From: Hanleya hanleyi
Taxonomy: Eukaryota; Mollusca; Polyplacophora; Lepidopleurida; Hanleyidae
Assembly: GCA_036873755.1 (NCBI GenBank)
Contig: JAVTVY010047879.1
Location: 124,001 to 188,000, forward strand
Reading direction: 5' to 3'
Length of the DNA stretch: 64,000 nt
The translations under genes and the position numbers were made by a program. Numbering within the stretch: the stretch's first letter is position 1; the number at the start of each line of letters is the position of its first letter. Positions 21,845 to 34,960 of the stretch are shown one piece after another. The notes below the pieces were generated by a model, which was not told the origin of the DNA, made no database searches, and saw nothing but the letters and a program-made list of their open reading frames with translations.

Positions 21845-24048
21845 TACAGGGGGCATCACCTGAAAGCTAAGTAAAGTGTTTCCAGACAATAGCTTTTGAA
21901 AACCTTGACGGATTCATTCCAGATTTGGTGTGTAGGTATCTCACCTCAATTTCTCGTTTGGCATTGTTTTTCATGCTGATCCACATATAGGTGGTGCCAC
22001 CTGGGGGCCAATTTTAAATTACATTACCGGACAATAACTTTTTAAACCTTGACTGAATTTTTTCTAAGTTTGGTATATGAATACATGTACCTTATCTGAA
22101 GGTTTCGCTTGGGATTGTTTTTCTTGTCGATCAGCCCAAAGGTGGTGCCACCGGTAGGCCAAGTTAACATTTTCTATTTCCAATGTCAAGGAATCTTGAC
22201 TCAAGATCTCGGTTGGGATTATTTTTTATGCCTATCTGCCTATACATGGCGCTAACCTGTGGGTCAAGGTAAAATTGCATTTCCGGACAGTAACTGCACG
22301 TTGGACCGAAACGGTTTCTTTTAAATTTGGTATGTTGGTACCTTCCCTCAAGGTATCCTATGGGGCCATGTTAATGATGTTTTTCCTAAGGTTTATGTTT
22401 TTACTTTCTTCACAAATAATGAATGTTTCCTTTACTAAAGAGGCAAACGGCATGCCTCAATCGTATTCGATTGACTGTATCTAGTTTCTTCAATATATGG
22501 CATATATGCTTTCCTTGTGACAAGATGTTGATTGGTATTGTGTTTCAGAAAGGTCTTCCTGAAGGTGGCGCCACTAGGGTTCTTTCCGTTATTTTGTGCT
22601 GCAACTTTGAAATGTCACTAGAAATTTGGTTTCTGGGCAATAACTTGAGAGCTGCTCATCGAATTCTTGGACCCAAATTAGGCATGCATATACATTGTAC
22701 CTTGCCATGAGATGTTGCTTGGGATCCACTTTTGCTTAGAAGGTGATGCCACCTGATGACAAAATCTGGAATTTGTTTTTGGCCAATAACTTGAGAACTG
22801 CATGCATTCTTCTCAAATTTAGCATGCATGTGCCATGCCAGGAGATGTTGCATGGGATTGCCTTTCACTCATTTGCACTTACATGTGGCGCCACCTGGTG
22901 GCAAAATCCCAAATTTGTCTTCAGGTAATAACATGACATAAGATGTCACTTGAGATTGCACTTTGCTCACTTGCACCTACAGGTAGCACCACGTCCGCAT
23001 GTCAAAATCTAAATTTGATTTCGTTCATCGGATTCTTCTCCAATTTGATATGCAGATACCATGCCAGAATATGTCCCCTGGGTTGTAGTTCGCCTGCTTC
23101 TGCATAGGCCTACTGGTGTCGACACCTGGTGGACAAATCTGAAAATTGTTCTGGCAATATTTGACAACGGATTCTTCTCAATTTGGTATTTATATGCCCA
23201 AAGATGTCGCTTGGGATTGTGTTTCGCACACTTCTTGTGCCTATAAATCTAAATTTGGTTTCCGGGCAATAACTTGAAGACCCCTCTTCAGATTCTTCCC
23301 AAAGTTCGTATGCTGATACATGTACCTAGACTGTAGAACGCTCTGTTAAATCAGGATATTTATAATTAACAGACAGTGTCAGCGTACTGTTCCAGCTGTC
23401 TCCCCTTCAGTGATTGGTCATTCGATCCCGCCATTTTAAACTAATACGAGCATTTTCATTGGATCACTATTTATAGGAGCCACCCCAATCTTCATACACA
23501 ACAACGTGACTGTCTCAGTTGACTGATGACATAGCGCGGCCTCGTTTTTGATTTCAAAATCTGCCGTCTAACTGGGAAAATGTTGCTGCATCAGTCGATC
23601 ATTGGCCCTCTGTAGAAGGGTGCAATACTATAGGCTAATACATGTACCATGCCATGAGATGATGCTTGGGATTGCATTTCGCCCACTGCACCTACAGGTG
23701 GCAACACCTGGTGGCAAATTTAAAATTTGGTTTCTGGGCAATAGGTTGAGGATGCCTTCAGCTTCTCGTCAAATTTGGTTTGCAGATAATGCCTTGAGAT
23801 GTCACTTGGGGTTGCTTCTCGGTTACATAATTTTCCATGCTTCACTGCATGGAAACTATATTACAGAAGCAATCAACTTTCAGTCAACCGTTCTGAGTTG
23901 ATCTTAAAACTTGGGAAGGCAGAAAGACCCTTCCACATCCAACGCCTATGAAGCAGCAGTTGCCTCCCTCATGTATATCCCCTGAGACCAACAATGCTAA
24001 AAAATATTGCCATTTCGGCGGGGGACCTAGCATCCTCTGGCTGCTTGT
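21845..24048 (+). repeat. Inverted arm S: diverged GTGGCGCCAC tandem array
   Basis: This is a run of strongly diverged units of about 145 bp; the first unit begins near 21660. Recurring landmarks are TTTCCGGACAATAACTT, CAAATTTGG, TTGGGATTG and GGTGGCGCCACCT. The whole stretch is the reverse complement of S' (36748-38885). Near its end is a perfect hairpin (23832-23855, TTTCCATGC and GCATGGAAA) that S' also has. After that, about 190 bases up to CTAGCATCCTCTGGC also match. A 311-bp element interrupts it at 23327. Confidence 0.75.
23327..23637. mobile_element. 311-bp MITE-like insertion with an 11-bp TSD
   Basis: The insertion is flanked by direct repeats ATACATGTACC (23316-23326 and 23638-23648). 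It is absent from the matching place in S' near 37115, where the array reads straight through. Its ends are weakly inverted (TAGACTGTAG against TAGCCTATAG on the other strand). A TSD of this length suggests a MULE-type element, which is inference. Inside are ATTGG boxes and CTATTTATAGG, resembling a CCAAT-TATA promoter. No ORF of note. Confidence 0.6.
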
Positions 24049-26440
24049 TTTAGATCTAGAGATAAGACTGTCATCTGCCCTTAATTTAAACACCAACTGA
24101 TGAAAGGTTAACCATTTCTAAAACTATACCGAACTGAATATGGGCTCTTGAGAGGGAGAAAGGGCGAAACACAATAACAGCACAAATATTGACTCTCAAT
24201 GAAAGATGGTGATATATCTCTCGTTTCCCACCATCGGATCCCTCCAGGATGACAAATTAAGGTTTGTTCACCCGAGAATTCTCTCTACAATTTGGATATC
24301 GCTTCGATAAATCTGGATAAGTATGCTGTTGTATTTCGCCTTATTTTATTTCTAATAGTATGCTCCACGTCTAATTAGAAGGCTGTCATAGAAACTGAAT
24401 TTCTATGAATAGCTGTCATATCACCCTTCGATGTTAAATGTTCATTGAACATTTGACCATTGGTGTGTAATATTTTGGGGTGATTTCGGTATGCAAGCGA
24501 GGTTAAATCCATTTAATCCATTAAATCCACTAATTAAATCCATTAATTTCGGTATACCATATTAAAACTATGCACTTTATACACTTCCGGTGACGGTATT
24601 ACAGCTGGCTGATACTTGGTACATCTTCCTCGGTTTGCCTTAAAAGGAACCCGGATGTTGCGAATGACCAATCGATAGATGTTTTAGGGAGTCGATGAGT
24701 GCCGATCCCGTGTTTCTCCTTGACTATATGCGGTTAACTTGAGGAGGATTCGGCACGGAATTGTCCGCCCTCACTTATAATTGGAAATTCCAGGTTCTGA
24801 CATCTTTTGGCAATCTGTTTGACTGTGCGTGATCGATAACGGAAGCTAGAGTCTAATTGGCCCTGGTCAGCTAAGGTTGATGTCACAACCATCGCGTGGA
24901 GCACTCAGCAGTTGTATGGACTCCTGTAACTTGATCTTTCTCGGTGGGATTTCTTTTTCATCTGCTCATTTTCCCTTGCGCATTCCGAACGAGCTAGAGT
25001 ACCGATTATTACCGAAATCGCTTCGAGACAATGTCTTGTAATTTGAATAATGGGTAGCTCATTTGAGAATTTACACAAGGTTCAGACGTCAGATATAGTT
25101 CGTAGTAATTGCAATTACACTTCACAGACGACACAGTATGACACATAATTGACAACTTTCTGCTGTTAGCTAACATGCTATCAAGACGGGTGACTATACT
25201 AGTGTAAGCCTTCTAGCGATCAATGTATCGTCTAAGCTATTTTCTAGTAAATTACAGTTTTGATTAGAATATATATTTGCATTATTGTAACAGGAACAAA
25301 ATGAGTTTAGGTTAGCAAGCTGTATATGTCTGCTTCATGGAAGAGAACAAGGAAATATTATCAGTCGTAAAATTATAAACGCAATATACCAAAATAATGG
25401 ATTTTGTAAATGTTTTGACGAAAGTTTATATAAAAAAATATTTTTTTTCCAATCATTGGCATTATACACATCGTTAATAATTAAGTATCTATTCTTCTAT
25501 TACCTATGTTTCTAAGAAAACACGCTATACACATCTTCACCTATATATAGTACGATATTTTCTCAGATCTGAACACGAGATATTGACCGTAATGGTCACG
25601 TAATGTTCTGTGGGAAAACGCTTGATGCATCTCCGATCGGAGAACTTACCATCGATACTGGAGTTCAAAAGTTTTCATCTCGGGATCATTTCAGTTGGAT
25701 TTTTTTCTAGAAATAATAATTTTTGCGAAAATAGCATCACGCCATAATTCAAATCGTCTATTGAGATAGATGACCAATGGGAATTGCTGAAGTCATCTGC
25801 CCCTGAACTACTCTTCATCACCTTCCAATATCGAATCGCCCCACTGGAGGCCATTAACCCTCGATCCAATGTCTCACAAAAGGCCACACGGCCCTCTTGA
25901 GTCCTCTGAGCTTACAACTCGTTAACAGCACTTCGCATAGACCATCACCATTGGCTTTCACATGGGGTTCATCAAGTGGAAGTGAGATCGCAAGGGTTTA
26001 AGAAAAAAGGCCAGCACAGGTCGCAGTACGCCATGCTCCATTAACCTATAATATGAAGTGATTATCCAGTAGCGTTCAGCCTGCTGACCATTGAAAACCT
26101 GTTCTTGTCTCTTCCGTGAATGCGCCAGTTCGATGTCGGCAGGAGCGTACGCCTGTCGTTGATAGCAGGGCCGTTGTGATTGGAGGTTGATATATCCTTG
26201 CCTTCCTCGGTTGCAAGTGAAGATGAAGATGGAGATACACGTAGGCGCTGCACAAGAGAATACAATCAAATTTACTACTGAATGACTGAAAATTGATGCT
26301 TCTACTATTTACCGAAGCAGTATCACCTTCTTGACACAATAGGCATGATGTTCCACCAGCCATCAAAAATGAATGAATGGGGAGTCATCTCTATTGGAAA
26401 TTGTGTATAAACTGAAGCTCTGAAATAAGAAAGCCGATGG
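24049..26440 (+). repeat. Diverged long unit R4, first part
   Basis: It aligns with about 1190-3345 of R1. Shared stretches include ATATGGGCTCTTG, CCTCACTTATAATTGGAA, CCACTGGA-G-CATTAACCCTCG and CATTAACCTATAATATGA. Divergence is much greater than between R1 and R2, so this is an older copy. The frame at 2660-2938 is recognisable at about 25760-25895 but broken. Confidence 0.65.
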
Positions 26441-26725
26441 CTCACCAATTACCAATACACGAGTTGTCAGAGCGTTTCCATCACAGGTCTCTAGATGTGT
26501 ATCTAATACCGCTTATGCCGGTGCTAGGGGCCGTTTGGTCATGTCATCCATGTTGCCACATGAACAGGTACATTACAAACGTACCTGAGATACAACACAT
26601 ATCACGAATCGTCAGATTCCTGGTATGTGCTTTAGAATAGGTTAACCAGAAGACTATACTGTGAAGCCATATGACTCTGTCAGTATGTCGGCACCTCTTC
26701 CCACTTCCCGTATATGTGTTGTAAT
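26441..26725 (+). mobile_element. 285-bp short dispersed element, copy 2
   Basis: Same ends and length as copy 1 (12850-13134). It interrupts R4: the paralogous place in R5 (about 42128-42155) reads from AAAGCCGGTGG to GAATGAACGAAATGC without it, while here AAAGCCGATGG precedes and CATGAACGAAATGC follows. A clear TSD is not visible because R5 has about 25 unrelated bases at the site. The structured motif is at 26499-26593. Confidence 0.7.
26499..26593 (+). ncRNA. Structured RNA motif in short element copy 2
   Basis: 95 nt, nearly the same as 12908-13002: outer stem GTATCT with AGATAC, complete core, hairpin 2 (TG-CAACAT region, less perfect) and loop AATAAAAGC replaced by ATTACAAAC in this copy, so hairpin 3 keeps its stem (CAGGTAC with GTACCTG) but not its loop. 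Confidence 0.4.
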
Positions 26726-27667
26726 TACGGCATGAACGAAATGCATTAATATTTACTGCGAGAATTACCTGACCATAGTTTGAAAAAGTATACAATTTTG
26801 ACCTCATCATGGTTTTCATGATGACACACGCTGCTGCATCGAATCATTGAATGGGAAATCATCACAAAGCTAATGTTTGATGACAGATGATTTTCATGGT
26901 GGAAACGTGTTTAATGACTTCGGAAATTAGAGAATACCTTTTTCTTGAGATGTACATGATTAATTTATTACACAAAAAAAGAAATAATTTTGAATTTTAC
27001 AGTTGGGGCGTCTAACCTTAAGCAAATGTGTTCTGGACTTAACAAATATGCAATTATATATCCGTCATACACATTTTCTACTTTCATCTCAGAAACAAAA
27101 TACCTATGAGAAAAGAAGGGATGCGACGCATGGAGAAGAGGTAGACCACCTGGAACCAAAATCCAAAAATGAAAGCTTTTCAGGTATGGTTTCAATCATA
27201 CACCACGCCTTAACAACGGTGCGAGATCATTTGACGCAAGTATATTAAATGATGACACACACGCCGCTTTATGTGGCCTTTGTAGATCGTTGTCGATTAA
27301 TTATGGTCGGAATTCATGAACGGCACAAATCTCGAATATGCAAAGACACAAGTCATATACTTCGAAAGACGATTTTCATCATACGAAAACGTGTCCGCTA
27401 AACTCCCGGGTTGATCAGCTTTTCACATGCCAACTGGTCGGAAATAATACTGGGAACAGCTGCAGATAGAGGAGAATAATTGCGATATGGGTTAATGAAC
27501 TGTGTCCGTGCCCCACCCGGAATTACAGTACCTCAAACCTGTCTTCCCAGCAATGGCCGATTAACCATACGAACATGCAAATGACCTATTTATTCAGTGA
27601 CAGTGACACAAATTTGACAGTGCATTATCAACTTAGGCCTAAATATAATACGATAGTAAAACTTCCC
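26726..27667 (+). repeat. R4, middle part (paralogue of R5)
   Basis: About 26726-27100 aligns with 42130-42550, and 27210-27660 with 43830-44383. Shared stretches include GATCAGCTTTTCACATGC, TCGGAAATAATACTGGGAACAGC and GGGTTAATGAACTG. No gene is recognised. Confidence 0.65.
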
Positions 27668-27680
27668 GTAGCTATAGACA

Positions 27681-30600
27681 GACAGACAGACAGATTTTGA
27701 ATTTGTGGCCTCCCATCCTAAGTTGGATGATGTAGGCCATACCATTGAGGTTGCTTTAAAAAAAAACAATTAAAACTTTACTTGAAGATAAGAAATAAAT
27801 ACTTCACGTTTGATTTTAAAAGAAATACTGTGTTTTTAAGATACCCAATGGGACATGTAAATTGAGGCTCCAGAGGCGTTATTGTGTAAGAAGGAGGGGT
27901 ACTACTTTAAACTTTAAAAGATAATATAAAAACAACCAGCATGCATATATTATGAAACAACGACCCTATTTATCATACATATATAACTGAATTATAAAGG
28001 CCCAAACAGCACATGCATATTTTATGTTCAATTAATAATAAATTCATATTATTTTAGACAAGAGTATTTGTGTAGTTATTAAAAATGATGTAACATAACA
28101 TCTCTACTCATCCCGGTGAAGACCGTGACCGATGACCTCGTGGTATCATCAGACACTAATGTCCAACCAGAACGAGCAAAGACATTATTTAAAACAAAAT
28201 TGTTCACCCCCTCCCCACCCTTAAGCATAAATAAGAAAATATATATTGAACGAGATTTGATGTAATATCCAGACTCATTCTGGTGAACACCGGAATATCT
28301 TCAGACACCGATCCTCCGACACCGATGTCCAACCAGAACAAGCAAAGACATTATTTAAAACAGTGTTTAGCAATAAAAGCCAGATTTGATGTAAACTCAT
28401 GTCTATCAAATTTACAGATATATGCATGTACTATTATAGTGACCAATATAATCAGAAAATACAATTGGGCACAACATTAAATAAAAATTTCATTCATAGA
28501 TTAATTTAATTTAAAATGTATAATGACTAAAAAGTTACCACATGCATATCACAGATTATTAAATAAAATAAAACACATGCAAAACATGCAATAAAATCAA
28601 TACAAGGGTTAAATATAATTCACATGCTTATCACAGACAGTAGATAAATATATACAAAATAAAAGCTGACATCACATTAGCCAAGACGCTGAGACACATG
28701 CAACACGTATTAAATTAAATTACATGCAGATTAGATAATTAATTAAAATCGGCGACAACCGCCAATAAAATTGGCGACAGCCTGGTACACCTTACCACGG
28801 TTTCTAGTTGGTTTAAAAACAGTCTCCATGGACGGGTTAAAAACACCTGCCTGTAAAAGATGATCATAAAATCTAAAACGTTCATTATCATAACGGGAAC
28901 AGAAAAACAATAAATGGGGAATAGTATCCTCGACTAAACATTCATCATATAAACCCGTCTCATGGAGCTTAAATCTATGTAAATATGCATTCGTGGGTAG
29001 ATGACCAGACTGCGTTCTTAAAAATAAAACTTCCGATCGTCGGCACGATAGAGTAAAATCATCAGATAAAATAACAGAAGGATTAAAAGAATAATAAAAA
29101 CGTCCCTTATTTGAGGTGTCCCAGTCGTCTTGCCACATTCGGATAAACCGAGGTTTCAGCATTGATATTACCTCAGGTACAGATAGCTTGAGGGGAGATG
29201 TGATATTCGCCAAATTTAGGGCTTGTTTAGCAAGCGTATCTGCCTGTTCATTCCCCGGTATACCCACATGAGATGGAATCCAAGCAAATGATACATGAAT
29301 GCCTTGGTGGAATAGCGTCGTATATACATGTAAAATTTCAAATAAAACTGGACAAGATTTATTCCAGATAAAATGTATCATTGCTTGGAGCGAGCTAAGT
29401 GAGTCAGTAAAAATAACAGCTCGAGCTGGTCTAAATTCAGATAAAAAACGAAGTGATAATAAAATAGCAAGGAGTTCAGTTTTAAAAACAGAAACGTGGT
29501 CAGATACACGATAAAACTTATTATAATTAATCTCGGGAATAGTAAAAGAGGATCCAGTTTTCCCAGACTCTGGGCACTTCGATCCATCTGTAAAAATCTG
29601 TAAATATTGAGACCAATTATAAAAAATGTATTCTTTTGCATGTGCTTCAATCTGATGTGGAGGGTCAGATTTCTTGATTCTATGATGTAAATCAAGAGAA
29701 ATATTAGGGCATTTTAATTGCCATGGGGGAAATGCGGGGGTAATATTTTGCTGTATATCTAAGTCATTAGTATCAAGTGTATTATTTATAAAAGTTGATC
29801 TTATGCTAAATGGTTCTGGATGTCTTGTATTATCGATGTAATATCGATCATATTTAGAGGGGTTAAAAACAGATATTGCAGAATTGTTTTTAGAAGATTT
29901 TAATTTCAGGGAGTATTTAAGAGTCCGCATGCGCCGTCTAATATACAGGGGCCACTCATTACTCATAACTTGTAAAACATTCAGTGGTGTTGTTCTGAGC
30001 GCCCCTGTACATATACGAAGTGCCGAGCACTGGACAGAGTCTAATTTGCCTTTCAGAGTGGCGCATGCGGAATCATATGCCTCACAACAATAATCTAGAC
30101 GAGAGCGTATAAGAGCTCGATATAGAAGTAAAAGCGATGTACGATCAGCTCCCCAGGATTTCCCCGACACAGAACGCATTAAATTTAAAACTTTGTGACA
30201 CTTGTCAACAACAGATGTTATATGTTGTTGCCAAGTTAAACGTTTATCAAATATAACGCCAAGATACTTGAACGAGTTCGATACTTTGACAGCAGTGTTA
30301 TTTAAAAGAAGATCAATTTGACCTCGGACAATACGTTTGGTAAAAACAACAGCCTCAGTTTTGACGGAGGAAAACTTGAACCCCCACATCAGACTCCATT
30401 TCTTAATATCATTTAAAGCCAGTTGAATATATTTCTTAGCAGTACTAAAATTACGGCATTTAAACCATATAGCCTTGTCATCGGCAAATAATGAGCAATT
30501 TATTTTGGGATTAAGGGCAGATGGTAGGTCATTGATTGCAATATTAAAAAGCGTGGGAGATAAAACACTGCCCTGGGGCGTACCATTCTCCACTAAAACC

Positions 30601-30847
30601 AAACGAGATAACTCACGACCAATGCGTACACGAATAAAACGGTTGGATAAAAAGCTCTTGACCCATCCCAACATCTTGCCCGAAATCCCCATACCATGCA
30701 TTTTTATTAAAAGACCACGTCTCCACACCATATCATAAGCTTTCTCTATATCTAAGAAAACGGATAAAAAGTATTCCTTATTTAATAATGACTTATGAAT
30801 AGAATCTTCTAAAGTAACAACATGGTCTGTTGTACTCCGGTTCCGGC
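27681..30847 (-). mobile_element. 5'-truncated LINE (RT plus RNase H type)
   Basis: A non-LTR retrotransposon of 3.17 kb on the minus strand, flanked by the 13-bp TSD GTAGCTATAGACA (27668-27680 and 30848-30860). Its 3' end has a (CTGT)n tail rather than poly-A and a hairpin just inside it (GGCCT-CATCC with GGATG-AGGCC). The roughly 1-kb 3' UTR contains a duplicated segment (about 28083-28200 and 28257-28370, sharing CCAACCAGAAC-AGCAAAGACAT). The 5' end is cut within the RT domain. The paralogous block R5 has an empty site near 44384. RT followed by RNase H and a simple-repeat tail suggest the I/Nimb group; a tree would be needed. Confidence 0.9.
28743..30847 (-). CDS. LINE ORF2 fragment: reverse transcriptase and RNase H
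   Basis: The C-terminal part of a LINE polyprotein that copies element RNA into DNA at the target. The frame is open from the truncation point, with motif A (FLDIEKAYD) encoded at about 30733-30760, through 662 codons from the first Met at 30731 to the TAA at 28743-28745. Counting from that Met, GTPQGSVLSP (50-59) is motif B and FADD (82-85) is the catalytic motif C. RNase H follows at about 378-505 with TDGSK (D382), E419, FTDS (D443), the SH of IPSHVG (H488) and D498. A C-terminal Cys/His-containing tail follows. All catalytic residues are present and there is no frameshift, so the insertion is fairly young. The endonuclease and ORF1 are missing, so it cannot move on its own. Confidence 0.92.
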
Positions 30848-30860
30848 GTAGCTATAGACA

Positions 30861-33700
30861 CATATGCAGGTAAATATTATATCAGCCGTTCAGGTTTGAC
30901 AAATGTTAATTAGAGACGCGCGAAGATGACAACTTCAAAAAAGTGAGCAGAAGTGATCGAGTTGTAATACAATTTTAGGATATATAACGATGTTGCTAGA
31001 ATAGTTTCGCATGAAATGAATATCGCCAGGCATTCACTTTTACAGGATCGTGATAATTGGATATTCGTTTTGGGAAAATGTATCACGTTATTGCTTCGTC
31101 TGTATGAGCTGCGTGCCCAGCGCATATCGTACCACGATGTGGATGACCAAGTTAATCCAATCCAACGAGCTCCATCACTCTGGCATTACTTCACCAACGT
31201 TAGGAAATATCACAATGATATAAAATATCTGCTTGCATCGCGTTCTGTGCTTAACCTGTTTCGCCATTATGACGGATATGATAAGTAGATTTTATCTTTA
31301 ATATAACTGTATATCTGACATTTTTCGCGGACAAAGTGACACCTTGTGGATAATATGACAAATACTCTACACCATGATACAGCATTTAGTCGACTGTGTT
31401 TCCGGTTGATTTTGCCGATTACATATGTATATCCATGGATCTTACTGAAGCTCTACTGACTCCATGTCATATCCAACTGTACATTTTACACAATTTTCCC
31501 GGGAAAGTATAGAAGAACTTTGACGGCATTTGAATATGTGCATAGTCACAGGACTGTATCAAATCCGATTAAGGATTTTACATGACGTTTACCCAGGGGC
31601 TAGACGTATATATTTGACAGAAAATAACATCAACTTTGTAAACTGGAGATACAGGATCTCGATCAGTTCCATTTCGCCAGGTGCTGTTAATTACTACCCG
31701 AGGCCGTAATCTCATTGGAGCGTATATTCTCTGATAATTATTAAACCTGTAGGGCCAATTTGTACAGAATTCCTGGGAGTACGCGCTCGTTAAGAATAAC
31801 ACCACCACCAACAGCATGAAACCTGCGCCAGAGAACAGGATAACCTAAGATAATTGAGTCAACACGCTACATTGTTTTCAAAGTACATCTGTGATCGACA
31901 ACTAAACGCAATCAGCCATGTACAACCCTGTCGCTTCATTCTGGTAAGGTTTGGAGTGACGGAAGGTCGCATGTTCAGCATAACTACGATACTATCCATC
32001 TCAGCTACTCAGTAACTATTTTGATCCAAAATGTCTTACAGGTGTTCTGTATATGAACATAATATAAAACGTCTTACTACAAGACTCAGGATACATTAAT
32101 CACTTAAATTTTCGAGAAATACTTGCGAGAGTCAGAGTTTCAGGTCTTCAATTCCTATACTAACTCTCGGGTCTGACGGGCGAATGATTGAGTACCCTTT
32201 ACAGAAATGATCACTCTACCACGGAGTGATTGTCTGGTCATAACTAACAAAGCCGAGAAAGCTGTGGTCAGTTGCTGGTTCTATAAATATTAGTTATGAC
32301 TGGCATATGAACCAGATATGCAGCAAAAATTTAATTCAATATAATTAAGTAACGCAGTAAAACCCGTTGAATGATGTTCATAAATTAGCTTAATGAGAAG
32401 GAAGGTAATTATCTTTGTTAAATTACAACATATAAAGCTTTTTTCATTCATTTAAGATAATGTACCGTAGTGGTAATAGCACTCGATAACTGATCAATAA
32501 ACTGTGATATGAAATGCCAAGGACAATAGCAGGGTCACTCAATGGACACCACGGATCGAGCCAATTGGTTTGTCTGGCTGGTGCTTTGATTCTGTTTTAT
32601 TGGAGAAATATACGAATAAATAGACAGCATATGAAGTATAAAGTGAATAAAGATTACCAGTAATATCTCCGTGATATTTTGCAGATCTGCTGTATCTGAT
32701 TAATTTGTGTGAATGACAGTTTGCTTAGGAAATAGACCAGGAGAACTGCATGGCAGGAGTCCACCTGTCATAGTGGTAGGAATAAATGTATCCTCTTCCG
32801 AAAGAGCGATTGTGAGTGTCTACTGGTGACTGTACGTATAAGATCATTTTAACCTACATCACAAATGGGTGTTGCTAAGAGTGTTTCTAATCGGATTGCC
32901 TAATCGAAAAACAAGTCATCCTGTCATCGACTGACTGATTGCGAGGTTTCCGTTTCAAACAAGTTGAAGGGGTTTTTTTCGTGCAAAAGAAATTGAGTCA
33001 TTTTATCTGTTACATCCTAAGAAAATGATCAACTACTGAAATATGAACAGGAAACGCGACCCCGATTTATCCCAAGTGAAAGACTGGACGGACTGATGGA
33101 AGCTAAACCAAACATCAGGTGCACATCTGAATTCGAATGGGTATATTTACGTTGACCTTTATCGGCGTCATATAATTAACTTCGGATATTAGTGGATCAG
33201 AGGACAAATAATAATCGGATATCAGGGGATCACGTAGTATTAATTATTGATCATAATCGAACGAAAATAAGTAGTTATAATTAGAACGCCTGTATCCTAT
33301 CTGCTACGAACGTATTTTGTCATCAATAAGTGATATCGAGAAAATTTACAGGGAATAAGAGAGGAGGCGCGAGCTGATTCGGTTACCTAAATTTACAAAT
33401 CGTCGAGTGTTTTGTTTTCCACAAAAATTCCAGCTAACACTACAATTGGAGGGAGACATCTGGCACAACTTAATGAACCTGTATCAGTTTATTCGGAGCT
33501 TGATGCATACTGTATCGGTTTATTTTATTTTATTTTTCACGAAATAACTAAATATTTTCGTTTGGACATGGGACACATATCTCCATTTCTCGTTGTTCAC
33601 ACATCGTTATTTTGGGTGAAAGTAACTGAAACCAAATACTCCAACACACATATATACTTTTAAATCTATCCGTGAACAATTTGGAACACACAGATAATTC
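30861..33700 (+). repeat. R4, last part (paralogue of R5 and of R1 3520-4500)
   Basis: It starts right after the LINE TSD with ACATATGCAGGTAAATATT, which continues in R5 from 44384. It runs in parallel with R5 to about 46830, for example ATGGGTGTTGCTAAGAG at 32868 and 45998. About 31930-32800 also aligns with R1 3523-4300 (GTCGCTTCATTCT, TATTAGTTATGACTGGCAT, GGATTAATTTGTG-GA). ORFs here are short and unsupported. Confidence 0.65.
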
Positions 33701-34960
33701 CCACGCATGCCCAACTTGTAGACTAGAAGTCATGGAAATCAATGGAAATTTTTCCTGTACAAAAGCTCTTCAGGCAAAATTATCAATCAACACGCAAATG
33801 TGGGGATAGTGTGACTGACGTGAGTATTGTCATCGGTTCATATGTCCCAATTGTGTTGCGGGGCCACAGATGTCGAATTTAGCCTCATAGTAACTTAATT
33901 ACTGACCCATATATCGCTTTTAGAGATGTCGGCCAACCGTTCCCTCTCTTTTGACGGCAAACTGAATAATCCAGAGCAGGGACTTACATATAAGGTCTCA
34001 GTCGGCAGCACCAAAGCCAAATATTTAAAGAGGCTCTGCATAATAAAAAACGTCCGACGGATAAAACCTTGGGCTGATAACATAACACCAGAAGCAATGC
34101 ATATGGGAGGATAATGCTATTACAGGTTATTAGTTCACTAATGAACAGTTTCCGTGCTTCAACTTGATTTGAAGTATCTCAGGGTGACGTTGACTATCGC
34201 CTGACCATTGTGATTGGCTTCACAGCTAAGAGAAGCCTACAATTGTAGGTTCCATGTTAAGAGCAAGAATTACTTCCCTGGAGGTATATATTATAGGTAA
34301 GTCAAAGATACTCGCATACAAAAATTCTATACATTCAGTCAGTGTGACGCAGATTTGACAAAGCAGTGTTCGGCATAATTAGGTGATTGATTACTGGTCC
34401 ACAGGAATCCCACACACTCGGTTGTTACGAGATACAGACACACGTACATACGTGAAATTATCATGGGTTGGAGGTTGACAACTTTTTAGTTGAAAAGCGC
34501 GACCCGCGATGAGATTATTAAGAAGGCTAGTCTATTTCATCAACAAGTTCGACAGGGACATCTGTTAAGCGACGCAGATGGATTCCTTTAAAAGGAATTG
34601 GCCAACTTTAAAGTTGATAAATTAAGTCGTTGTTCACATCTCTGCATGTCCGATTGCGCAAACGATGCACCAAATGCACCCTAGCTAGGGACTTTTTTCT
34701 GTGATTGCATATAGATACGATCATGAATTCATGTTGGCTTCCACTAACTGAAAGCTCACCCATCGATTGTATCAAGCTTGAAGAACTTTCAGTCATGATA
34801 TTTACAGCTTATCACAAGGCGATATCTATCATATACGCTTTGACCGCCATCTTGGACTCCATTCAAAATATAAAACTGCACTCTTCTTGAGTACTACTCA
34901 AACGATTTCTTCAATATATACGTCATCGTTGATTAATACGCAAGTTTGGGAAATATTGAA
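33701..34960. other. Unassigned stretch between R4 and Penelope-like element A
   Basis: No ORF above about 60 codons and no repeat match found. A few short inverted segments (GACAACTTTTTAGTTG near 34478, CCAACTTTAAAGTTG near 34603) could be remnants of a small element. Confidence 0.25.

Noticed and set aside
22743..23246. Short ORFs around CHVPCQEML-like translations.
   Set aside because: They follow the diverged repeats of arm S and recur out of frame in S'.
23515..23580. C/D box snoRNA near CTGATGACATAG.
   Set aside because: A C box is present but there is no proper CTGA D box or terminal stem at the expected distance.
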